From Pseudoramibacter sp. (lineage in GTDB: Bacteria > Bacillota > Clostridia > Eubacteriales > Eubacteriaceae): a DNA stretch of 64,000 nucleotides. The notes under the pieces were generated by a model. The model saw nothing but the letters and a program-made list of their open reading frames with translations. It ran no database searches and was not told the origin of the DNA. Positions 57,271 through 64,000 of the stretch are shown here, one piece after another. Each line of letters starts with the position of its first letter. Within the stretch, counting starts at the first letter, position 1. A program made the position numbers and the translations under genes. The DNA lies in the NCBI RefSeq assembly GCF_022484225.1, contig NZ_JAKVLT010000001.1:372001-436000 (forward strand). The letters run 5' to 3'.

Positions 57271-59342
57271 ACCTGCGCCCCGTGGAGGGCCTGATAGCAT
57301 TTGTCGCAGATGGTGTACGGGTCGTTCCACGGCAACTTCGTCCCGCAGATCCGGCATCTTCGGTACACCCGCTTCGCTTTTTTCAGGCGTCTCACGATGG
57401 CGCCGGCCACTTCGGCCTTGCACCCGAGGATATCCTGCTTTTCCTCGAAGGCGTAGGACTCGTTTTCCCCGAGGCTGCGCTGGAGGTAATACATGAGGTC
57501 CAAAGTCCGGTACTTCTTTTCGAGACGCTCGAGGCCGTCTCCGGGTTCGTAAGCCGTCCGGGGCACGTGTTCAAGCACCGGGCGTCCCGCATCGTAGTTT
57601 TTCATCGCCCGACGCCACAAGGCCCACATGTTCAGATCGTTTTCGTCGAAGGGAATGGTGATGGCCCGGAGCATATCGGGCTTGGTGAGAGTGCAGTTCA
57701 CCTCGAGCCACACACACAGATGGAAGGCCCGGGCCATGTCGGTCTTGAGGTAAAGCCCTTCGTCGGGCAGGGCCTGCCAGTCCTGAATCGTCTGGGACAG
57801 GGGGCTGTCCATGTTCACGAGAAAGCGTGGCATGGACACCCGGGCTTTTTCCAATGGCACCGTCTCGGCATCAAGCCCCGCGGCGATCAGGCTTTTGTTA
57901 AAGCTCGCGTTGACGAGGCCCTTTTCAGCAAAGCCCCGGCGCCCGGCGCGCCCGGCGATCTGCTTGATTTCCGGCGGGGTCAGATCCCGGCGGCGCACTC
58001 CGTCGAACTTGTCGGTCTCGAGGAAGATGATCCGCTTGATCGGCAGGTTCATCCCCATGCCGATGGCGTCGGTGGCCACGACCACGTCCGTCTCGCCGGT
58101 CAAAAACTTTTTCGTTTCCGCCCGGCGGGCGTCGTAGGGCAGGGCGCCGTAAATCACCGACACCCGCCGGCCCTTGTCTTCCAAAATCGACGCCGCCTGA
58201 AGCACCGATTTGCGTGAAAAGACCACGAGGGCGTCTCCGCTTCGCACGTCGTCGGGAAAGACGAAGCCGGCGTCTTCGACGGTCAATGGCGTGGCCCGGT
58301 GATGCTTCACTGTCTCCCAGGTGTCCCCGCATTCTTCGATCAGGGCAGTCACGAGGTTCAGGGCCTCCGGCGCCATGCACACGTGAACGGTTTTCGCCGC
58401 GATGCCCAGCACCGCCTGGGTCCAGGCCCAGCCCCGGTCCCGGTCGGCGATCATCTGGCATTCGTCGATGACCGCCACGTCGTAGAGCCGTTCTTCGGAC
58501 ATCATCTCGATGGTGGAGGCCATGTGGGACGCCCCTTCGATGAGGCGCTCTTCTTCCCCGGTGACCATGGAGCACGGCACCCCGTCCTGGTTCATGCGTT
58601 CAGCCTGCTCCATGGCCAAAAGGCGCAGAGGCGCCAGGTAGACCCCGGCCTCCGCCTGTTCGCAGGCCTGGATCGCTTCGTGGGTCTTGCCGGAATTGGT
58701 CGGCCCCACGTGGAGGATAAAGTGGCGGTCGACACTCCGCGCCACCGGAAACAGCTCGGCGATGTGTTCGGGGATCTGCTTGCGGATGAGTTCCCGTTCC
58801 CGGGAGCGGTTTTTCACAAAGGGATAATGGCCGTTCTGTTCGATCAGGGCCATGATGTCAGCAAAGCTCAGCTTTTCCGCCGCCGCCTTTTCGCCCCGCT
58901 CGGCGATTTTGTGGAGCCGCTTTTCCACCCATTCGGCGATGTTCACCCAGTGGCCCTTGGCCGACACGAAACGGACGGCCCCGGCGAGTTCCGGGTTCTT
59001 TTCGCGAAAGCCCCGCGTGAGCTTCTTCATCAGGGTCCGGCTGTGTTTGAAGTGGAAATAGGCGATGGGCGTCCGGCCCCCTTCGGTCCACTTCCGGAGG
59101 TCAAACTCGATCTGGGGCGTGATTTCCTCGTCGTGGTGATGCTTTCGCGTGTACAGCCGCTGGCTCACCAGCTTTTTTCTCATCAAATCTTCCGCAGCGG
59201 CGGCCGCTTCCTCCGCCGACGGCCACACGGCCTGCTCCGCCGCCTGGCGGAGACGTTCGTTTTCCGGCGTCTTCGCGAATTTCCTGCGTCTGGCCTTGCG
59301 CTGATCCGAGCGGCTGCGGCGTCTCTTCTTCCGGTTCTGCAC
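57267..59342 (-). CDS. SUV3-like superfamily 2 RNA helicase with C-terminal zinc ribbon
   Basis: 691 aa from a GTG at 59342, chosen for AGAGGTGCAGG upstream; a TTG 39 bases earlier is the alternative. The N-terminus is very basic. Helicase motifs resemble mitochondrial SUV3: I in HVGPTNSGKTHEA, Ia YLAPLRLLA, II VIDECQMIAD, III-like HVCMAPEALNL, V TDAIGMGMNLP and VI QIAGRAGRRG. A SUV3-type C-terminal helical region follows, then a CRICGTKLP...ICDKC zinc ribbon at the end. SUV3 unwinds RNA with a 3' exonuclease in mitochondria. A bacterial member may help RNA decay, but no nuclease gene is adjacent. Confidence 0.85.
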   Translation of the reverse strand: MQNRKKRRRSRSDQRKARRRKFAKTPENERLRQAAEQAVWPSAEEAAAAAEDLMRKKLVSQRLYTRKHHHDEEITPQIEFDLRKWTEGGRTPIAYFHFKHSRTLMKKLTRGFREKNPELAGAVRFVSAKGHWVNIAEWVEKRLHKIAERGEKAAAEKLSFADIMALIEQNGHYPFVKNRSRERELIRKQIPEHIAELFPVARSVDRHFILHVGPTNSGKTHEAIQACEQAEAGVYLAPLRLLAMEQAERMNQDGVPCSMVTGEEERLIEGASHMASTIEMMSEERLYDVAVIDECQMIADRDRGWAWTQAVLGIAAKTVHVCMAPEALNLVTALIEECGDTWETVKHHRATPLTVEDAGFVFPDDVRSGDALVVFSRKSVLQAASILEDKGRRVSVIYGALPYDARRAETKKFLTGETDVVVATDAIGMGMNLPIKRIIFLETDKFDGVRRRDLTPPEIKQIAGRAGRRGFAEKGLVNASFNKSLIAAGLDAETVPLEKARVSMPRFLVNMDSPLSQTIQDWQALPDEGLYLKTDMARAFHLCVWLEVNCTLTKPDMLRAITIPFDENDLNMWALWRRAMKNYDAGRPVLEHVPRTAYEPGDGLERLEKKYRTLDLMYYLQRSLGENESYAFEEKQDILGCKAEVAGAIVRRLKKAKRVYRRCRICGTKLPWNDPYTICDKCYQALHGAQV

Positions 59343-59403
59343 CCTGCACCTCTTTTCGTCTTCTTCAATATCAAAATACAATAAAATACAAAATCAAAAC
59401 AAG

Positions 59404-59438
59404 CAAAAAACCGCACTGTCGTCAAACAGTGCGGTGAT
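59404..59438 (-). terminator. Terminator of the radical SAM gene
   Basis: On the minus strand, ACCGCACTG pairs with CAGTGCGGT around TTTGACGA, then TTTTTTGC follows. Confidence 0.85.
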
Positions 59439-59453
59439 TTTCAGCGAACGCGA

Positions 59454-60884
59454 TTACGCAATGTCGCTGGATTCTTCTTCGGCCCGTTCTTTTTCACGTT
59501 TTTCAGATGCTTTTTCCAAACGGTCGCGTTTGGCGATGTAGCGGGCTTCTTCAGGGCTGCCGTCCCACATGTCGTGAGCCACAGGCGCCCAGTTTTCAGC
59601 GTATTTCTTGGTCTTGGCGACGAGATCGTCAACCGGTTCCGGCGCTTCGAGGTCCGTGGAGTGGGCTCCGGTCTTCTTGACCATCTGAGGCAGGATTTCC
59701 GGATTTTCGAGCATCGGGCACGGTCTCAGCATGTTTTCGTTAAAGGGCTGGCCGTCGTGATAGGCCATGAAAAGCGGTGAGCGCAGCGCATCCAGCAGGG
59801 ATTTTTCGCGGATGTTGGAATCCGAATAGTGGATGAACACGCAGGGGTCGACGTCGCCGTTGGCGTTGATGTGCAGGTAGCGGCGGCCGCCGGCGATGCA
59901 TCCGCCGACATATTCCGCGTCGTTCTGGAAGTCCATGGCGAACAGCGGTTTTCTGTTGCGGTAGTCGCGGATTCTCCGGTGCATTTCCACACGCTGTTCC
60001 GGGGTAACCATGAGTTCCGGCACGGCGTTGACGCCGGTAGGCATGAAGTGGAAGTACCACACGAACAGGGCGCCGAGATCAATCATCTTGTCGTAATACG
60101 CTTCAGAGGTGATGGATTCGAAGTTCTGTCTGGTGTAGCAGCAGGAGAAGCCGAAGGGCAGATTTCTTTCTTTCAAAAGCTTCGTGGCTGCGATAACTTT
60201 GTCGTACACGCCGTTGCCGCGGCGGGCATCCGTCGCTTCTTCAAAGCCTTCGAGGGAAATGGCCGGGATGAAGTTGCCGACCCGTTTCATTTCATCGGCG
60301 AAGTGGGCGTCCAGCAGCGTCCCGTTGGTGAAAGACAGGAACATGCAGTCGTCGTGTTTTTCGCAGAGTTTGATGAGGTCGTCCTTGCGGACCAGGGGTT
60401 CGCCGCCGGTGTAGATGTACATGTAGACGCCGATTTCCTTGCCCTGGCGGATGATATCGTCGATTTCGTCAAAGCTCAGGTTCAGCTTGTTGCCGTATTC
60501 TGCGGCCCAGCAGCCGGTGCAGTGGAGGTTGCAGGCGGACGTCGGGTCCAGCAGGATCGCCCATGGGGCGTTGCAGCCGTATTTATGGCGCACTTCTTCC
60601 TGTTTGTCCCAGCCGACGAGGTTGGCGTTCATGAAGAAGTTCACGAATGCTTTCTTTAATACATTGGAGTCCATGTGGACAATTTTCATGACCATCGGGT
60701 GATACGGATGGTTTTCGTCGTTGATGGCTGCGCGGATCGCATTTCTCTGTCCGACGAATTCCCCGTGGGAAAACTTATCGACCCAATTCATGACGCGGGG
60801 CAGGTTCTTTTCCGGGTTCTTGGTGAGCCACCCCACAACACGTTCGATACCGAATTTTTCTAAGTTATATTTGAATGATGCCAT
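59454..60884 (-). CDS. Radical SAM protein with SPASM-like C-terminal cysteines
   Basis: 476 aa. The radical-SAM cluster motif CNLHCTGC (about residues 117-124) sits after an unusually long N-terminal helical region of about 105 residues. YTGGEPLVRKDDLI is the SAM-binding GGE motif. Downstream cysteines in GGCIAGGRRYLHINANGDVDPCVF and LRPCPML suggest an auxiliary Fe-S cluster (SPASM/twitch type). The C-terminus is a charged helix. The family is common in anaerobes but the substrate is unknown; no precursor peptide gene is seen adjacent. A Fur-type box overlaps the promoter, so iron probably controls it. Confidence 0.88.
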   Translation of the reverse strand: MASFKYNLEKFGIERVVGWLTKNPEKNLPRVMNWVDKFSHGEFVGQRNAIRAAINDENHPYHPMVMKIVHMDSNVLKKAFVNFFMNANLVGWDKQEEVRHKYGCNAPWAILLDPTSACNLHCTGCWAAEYGNKLNLSFDEIDDIIRQGKEIGVYMYIYTGGEPLVRKDDLIKLCEKHDDCMFLSFTNGTLLDAHFADEMKRVGNFIPAISLEGFEEATDARRGNGVYDKVIAATKLLKERNLPFGFSCCYTRQNFESITSEAYYDKMIDLGALFVWYFHFMPTGVNAVPELMVTPEQRVEMHRRIRDYRNRKPLFAMDFQNDAEYVGGCIAGGRRYLHINANGDVDPCVFIHYSDSNIREKSLLDALRSPLFMAYHDGQPFNENMLRPCPMLENPEILPQMVKKTGAHSTDLEAPEPVDDLVAKTKKYAENWAPVAHDMWDGSPEEARYIAKRDRLEKASEKREKERAEEESSDIA

Positions 60885-61052
60885 TTGTTCTACTCACTTC
60901 TTTCAATTATTTGTTGTTGTATTATAAGACCACACGATTGATCCGATATTGATCTTTGATCTGCCCTGCGTTTTTAAGCGCCCTCCTTTCTGTTTAAAAT
61001 TGGGAGATCAATGGAATTGCTTATTGATATTGCCTATATTCTTGATATGGCC

Positions 61053-61097
61053 TGAGAATCATTATCACATTCTATCACGAAGAATTGCCCTTTTCAA
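61053..61097 (-). promoter_or_regulatory. Promoter of the radical SAM gene with Fur-type box
   Basis: On the minus strand, TTGAAA (61092-61097), 17 bases, TAGAAT (61069-61074). Directly downstream, TGATAATGATTCTCA (61053-61067) fits the 7-1-7 Fur consensus with one mismatch between its arms. Iron-loaded Fur would block the start. The leader to the ATG is about 175 bases and contains a stray AAAGGAGG (60982-60989) with no start codon after it. Confidence 0.75.
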
Positions 61098-61167
61098 GGA
61101 CAAGATGGGTTAATTTGTATGATTTTCAGCGCATATATATGATATTTCTTCTAACTCTGGGATTATA

Positions 61168-61196
61168 TTGACTTTGATCTGTATTTTTTTTATAAT
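61168..61196 (+). promoter_or_regulatory. Promoter of the barstar-like gene
   Basis: TTGACT (61168-61173), 17 bases, TATAAT (61191-61196): near consensus. Confidence 0.75.
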
Positions 61197-61243
61197 AAAT
61201 TTGCATTACAGCGATCAATACCATTTATACAGGAGGTACCGTC

Positions 61244-61516
61244 ATGCGGGAAGTCAATATCGAAGGCCGGAAAATGGATTCAAAGGAACGGGCGCAGCTG
61301 CACATTCAGCACCGGATGGACTGGCCGGAATCCTACGGCAAAACCCTGGACGCCCTTTGGGACGGCCTCATGGATATCCGGAAGAACACGATGATTCATT
61401 TCTTCGACCCGGACACCGTCAAGGATCAGCTGGGCCAGTACGGCTTTTCCCTGGTTCAGACCTTTGAAGACGCCGCTAAAGCCAATCCTAAGATCGTGCT
61501 TGAAATGGACGCGTGA
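61244..61516 (+). CDS. Barstar-family protein without an adjacent nuclease
   Basis: 90 aa, AGGAGG before the ATG. The motif WPESYGKTLDALWDGLMDI (residues about 27-45) is the barstar helix that, in Bacillus barstar, faces the active site of barnase. The remainder fits the small barstar fold (beta strand MREVNIEGRKM first, acidic end). Barstars inhibit RNases of the barnase/N1 type. No ribonuclease or polymorphic toxin gene is within reach in the window, and it has its own strong promoter and terminator. It may be an orphan immunity protein. Confidence 0.88.
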   Translation: MREVNIEGRKMDSKERAQLHIQHRMDWPESYGKTLDALWDGLMDIRKNTMIHFFDPDTVKDQLGQYGFSLVQTFEDAAKANPKIVLEMDA

Positions 61517-61551
61517 CGTCAAACTGGACTTTACGACTCTATATTAAATCG

Positions 61552-61588
61552 AAAAAGAGGAAGCCTGTCAAGGGCTTCCTCTTTTTTA
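61552..61588. terminator. Bidirectional terminator between the barstar and htpG genes
   Basis: AAAAAGAGGAAGCC pairs with GGCTTCCTCTTTTT around TGTCAAG, symmetric for both genes. Confidence 0.9.
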
Positions 61589-61612
61589 TTTTGTTTTTTT
61601 ATGGATTTCTTC

Positions 61613-63562
61613 TTATTTCATCAAACGGCACACGCGGTTGGAGAAATCCACCGGGTCGTCGATGGGCATCCCTTCGATGAGCATCGCCTGATCGTAAAGC
61701 AGTTCCGCGTAGTCTTTGAGGGTATCCTTATCGTCAGCTTCGTAGACCCGGCGCATGGCGGCGAAGACCGGATGGTCGCCGTTGATTTCGAGGACTTTCT
61801 TCGCCTTCATGTCTTCGGTCGGTTTCTGACCCACGGCCTTGGACTGTTCGGCGAGGACTTTTTCCATTTCGAGGGAAACCCCTTCCCCTGCGGAGAAGCA
61901 CACCGGATGGGTCTTCAGACGGGTGGACAGCTTGACCGCCGCGACCTTGTCGCCGAGGGCGTCTTTGATGCTGTTGAGGAGCCCTTCGGAAGCCTTGTTC
62001 TGTTTTTCCCGAATGGCTTTTTCTTCATCGGACATTTCAATGCCCAGATCGTCGTCAGCGGTGGACTTAAAGGCCTTGTCGTCGTAGCTGCCGAGAACTT
62101 TCAGGGCGAATTCGTCCACTTCTTCGGTGCAGAACAGCACTTCGTAGCCCTTGTCCATGAGCATTTCGTTCTGAGGCATGTGCTTGATCTTGTCGACGGA
62201 ATCCCCGGTGGCGTAGTAGATGTATTTCTGATCTTCCTTCATGCGGTCCACGTATTCTTTAAAGGTGACCGGCTTTTCTTCGGTAGAGCTGTAGAACAGC
62301 ACCAGGTCTTTGAGCTTGTCTTTGTTGGCGCCGAAGTTGTCGTAGATCCCGAATTTCAGGCGCAGGCCGAAGTTCTTGAAGAATTTTTCGTAGCCTTCCC
62401 GGTCTTTGGCCATCATGTCCTTGAGTTCGGAGATGATCTTCTTTTCGAGGCGGTTGGCGATGGCCTTCACCTGGCGGTTCTGCTGGAGCATTTCCCGGGA
62501 AATATTCAGCGAGATGTCCTGGGAGTCCACAAGGCCCCGGACGAAGCCGAAGTAGTCGGGCAGCAAATCTTCACATTTGTCCATGATGAGCACCCCGGAG
62601 GAGTACAGCTGGAGCCCGCGCTTATAGTCTTTAGAATAAAAGTTATAGGGCACCCGGGACGGGATGAACAGCAGCGCGTTGTAAGAGAGCAGCCCTTCGA
62701 CGTTGGTGGAGATAATTTTCTGGGGATCTTCCCAGTCCACGAACTTGTCTTTGTAGAACTGGTTGTATTCTTCGGTGGTCACTTCCGAGGACTTGCGCTT
62801 CCAGATCGGCACCATGGAGTTGATGGTTTCATCCCGGTGCACGGTCTTGAATTCCGGCTTCTTGCCGTCCTTGTCCGGTTCCGCCGCTTCTTTTTCTTCT
62901 TTCGACAGGGCTTCCTGACGGGTAACGTTCATGACGATCGGGTAGCGGATGTAGTCTGAATATTTTTTGATTAAATCCTGGAGCTTCCATTCTTTGAGAT
63001 AGTCGCTGTACTTTTCGTCGTCGGTGTCATCTCTTAAATATAAAGTAATTGTCGTGCCGACATCGTCCCGTTCCGCCGGTTCGATGGTGTAGCCGTCTGC
63101 CCCTTCGGATTCCCAGACATAAGCCTGATCGCTGCCTTCGGCTTTAGAGACGACCTTGATCTTCTTGCTGACCATGAAGGCCGAGTAGAAGCCGACCCCG
63201 AACTGGCCGATGATATCCAGAGCGTCGGTGCCGTCGGCCTTCGCGTTTTCGGTCTTGAAGTCGAGGCTTCCGGACTGGGCGATGGTCCCCAAATCGCTTT
63301 CCATTTCCTTGTCAGTCATGCCGATGCCGCAGTCGGTGATGGTGATGGTCCGGGCCTTTTCGTCCGGCGTCACCCGGATCGGATAATCGTTTCTGGACAG
63401 GCCGGTCTTCCCTTCCTGGCTGGCCTTGAAGTACCGCTTGTCAATGGCGTCGCTGGCGTTGGAAATCAATTCTCTTAAGAAGATTTCCTTGTTGGTGTAG
63501 ATGGAATTGACCATCAGATCCAGCAGCCGCTTGGATTCTGCCTTAAATTCTTTTTTTGCCAT
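61613..63562 (-). CDS. htpG: Hsp90 chaperone HtpG
   Basis: 649 aa from ATG 63562; a longer frame would start inside the CIRCE-adjacent leader and is rejected. The GHKL ATPase domain has IFLRELISNASDAIDK, ITDCGIGMT, GQFGVGFYSAFMV and, near residue 180, the conserved TTITLYL region. The middle and C-terminal domains are complete at the usual length. It folds or remodels client proteins with ATP. A CIRCE element lies at its promoter, so HrcA probably controls it. Confidence 0.97.
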   Translation of the reverse strand: MAKKEFKAESKRLLDLMVNSIYTNKEIFLRELISNASDAIDKRYFKASQEGKTGLSRNDYPIRVTPDEKARTITITDCGIGMTDKEMESDLGTIAQSGSLDFKTENAKADGTDALDIIGQFGVGFYSAFMVSKKIKVVSKAEGSDQAYVWESEGADGYTIEPAERDDVGTTITLYLRDDTDDEKYSDYLKEWKLQDLIKKYSDYIRYPIVMNVTRQEALSKEEKEAAEPDKDGKKPEFKTVHRDETINSMVPIWKRKSSEVTTEEYNQFYKDKFVDWEDPQKIISTNVEGLLSYNALLFIPSRVPYNFYSKDYKRGLQLYSSGVLIMDKCEDLLPDYFGFVRGLVDSQDISLNISREMLQQNRQVKAIANRLEKKIISELKDMMAKDREGYEKFFKNFGLRLKFGIYDNFGANKDKLKDLVLFYSSTEEKPVTFKEYVDRMKEDQKYIYYATGDSVDKIKHMPQNEMLMDKGYEVLFCTEEVDEFALKVLGSYDDKAFKSTADDDLGIEMSDEEKAIREKQNKASEGLLNSIKDALGDKVAAVKLSTRLKTHPVCFSAGEGVSLEMEKVLAEQSKAVGQKPTEDMKAKKVLEINGDHPVFAAMRRVYEADDKDTLKDYAELLYDQAMLIEGMPIDDPVDFSNRVCRLMK

Positions 63563-63618
63563 TTCAACCACTCGCTTTCTCTTAGGATTCTCTATTTCTG
63601 ACAAGATTTTAAAATTTG

Positions 63619-63645
63619 TTAGCAATCTATTGCTCTGAGTGCTAA
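63619..63645 (-). promoter_or_regulatory. CIRCE element (HrcA operator) of htpG
   Basis: TTAGCAATC (63619-63627), 9 bases, GAGTGCTAA (63637-63645): matches the CIRCE consensus TTAGCACTC-N9-GAGTGCTAA with one mismatch. It sits just after the -10, where HrcA repressor normally binds. Confidence 0.92.
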
Positions 63646-63649
63646 AGCT

Positions 63650-63678
63650 ATTTTAGAATATTTTGTGTTAAATTTCAA
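63650..63678 (-). promoter_or_regulatory. htpG promoter
   Basis: On the minus strand, TTGAAA (63673-63678), 17 bases, TAAAAT (63650-63655), immediately upstream of the CIRCE element. Confidence 0.75.
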
Positions 63679-63730
63679 TCTTTTTTCAAAAATTTGCAAG
63701 GCTTTATTATTTTTTTAAGCTTAAACGCAA

Positions 63731-63763
63731 AAAAACGCCTCCCTGCGCTGCAGAGAGACGTGA
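63731..63763 (-). terminator. Terminator of the amino-acid ABC ATPase gene
   Basis: On the minus strand, ACGTCTCTCTGC pairs with GCAGGGAGGCGT with wobbles, followed by TTTTTTTGCG. Confidence 0.75.
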
Positions 63764-63800
63764 TACGATTCGATGGGTTGATTCTGGATTTCCCCGGCCC

Positions 63801-64000
63801 CTACTGGAGCACCATGTTGAGGAAATTCTGGGTTCTTTCGTTCTGGGGATGGTCGAAGACCTGTTCCGGCGTGCCTTCTTCCACCACGACCCCTTCGTCG
63901 ATGAAGATGACCCGGTCGGCGACGTGCTTCGCGAAGCCCATTTCGTGGGTGACCACCACCATGGTCATCCCTTCGGACGCCAGGTGTTCCATGACGTTGA
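63801..64000 (-). CDS. Polar amino-acid ABC transporter ATPase, C-terminal part
   Basis: Only the last 66 codons are in the window; the 5' part lies beyond base 64000. [23 protein letters not shown] (the H-loop and the following strand, residues in outline) and [20 protein letters not shown] at the end are characteristic of GlnQ/HisP-type ATPases for polar amino acids. The ATG at 63992 is internal, not the true start. Permease and binding-protein genes would be expected upstream, outside this window. Confidence 0.9.
   Translation of the reverse strand, partial: NVMEHLASEGMTMVVVTHEMGFAKHVADRVIFIDEGVVVEEGTPEQVFDHPQNERTQNFLNMVLQ

Noticed and set aside
1-64000. tRNA or rRNA genes, CRISPR arrays and prophage genes
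   Set aside because: I found no cloverleaf-like, rRNA-like, regularly spaced repeat or phage structural sequence by eye; a tRNAscan or CRISPR search could still reveal something missed.

Overview
The window looks like chromosome of a GC-rich, strictly anaerobic Gram-positive bacterium of the class Clostridia, perhaps Eubacteriaceae-like. This placement is an inference from content: AGGAGG ribosome-binding sites, two T-box leaders, a tetrahydrofolate riboswitch, a CIRCE element, tandem NrdR-type boxes, anaerobic ribonucleotide reductase, two electron-transfer flavoprotein pairs and ATP-dependent dehydratase-activator-type genes. No rRNA, tRNA, CRISPR array or prophage was recognised. Most of the DNA is GC-rich. 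The left edge (about 1-1000) and the three IS copies are clearly AT-richer.

Layout. 1-2.5 kb: the truncated end of a DUF262 gene and an IS3-family element. 2.5-6.3 kb: thrS with its T-box, an orphan Phd-type antitoxin and a NagZ-like glycosidase. 6.4-19.6 kb: a catabolic island with two allantoinase-like plus NCS1-permease pairs, a DUF2877/AllH-like gene, a nitroreductase, an allantoate-hydrolase-like M20 enzyme, an FAD amine/amino-acid oxidoreductase, EtfBA and a D-2-hydroxyacid dehydrogenase. 19.6-22.5 kb: nrdDG. 22.7-28.2 kb: a PocR-domain histidine kinase with an AraC-type response regulator, convergent with a three-gene activator/DUF2229-like cluster. 28.4-34.8 kb: folT under a THF riboswitch, ileS under a T-box, a MATE exporter and trmB. 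34.9-39.2 kb: a mannitol-type PTS, a zinc alcohol dehydrogenase and a DeoR regulator. 39.3-43.9 kb: ispF-mtnN-alr, then a second etfBA. 43.9-45.4 kb: an inverted, diverged IS copy, followed by a candidate small RNA. 45.7-52.2 kb: tyrA, dgt, fba and a MacAB-like exporter. 52.2-53.7 kb: a third IS copy, apparently identical to the first. 53.7-64 kb: a large acidic coiled-coil protein, a DnaA-box cluster, a TrmN6-like methylase, a SUV3-like helicase, a Fur-box radical SAM gene, an orphan barstar, CIRCE-controlled htpG and the end of an amino-acid ABC ATPase.

How the genes fit together. The island reads as a route that imports a ureide (allantoin or a hydantoin), opens the ring, removes the carbamoyl/ureido nitrogen and disposes of the product by flavin- and NAD(P)-linked redox steps; the exact substrate is not proven by sequence. 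The most striking structural observation is that all three IS copies sit at intrinsic transcription terminators, two of them in the hairpin loop, which splits the terminator. The most interesting uncharacterised protein sets are the split activator/DUF2229 cluster (25.2-28.2 kb), the ETF-coupled oxidoreductase operon (14.2-18.4 kb) and the acidic repeat protein next to the DnaA-box cluster (53.7-56.5 kb).
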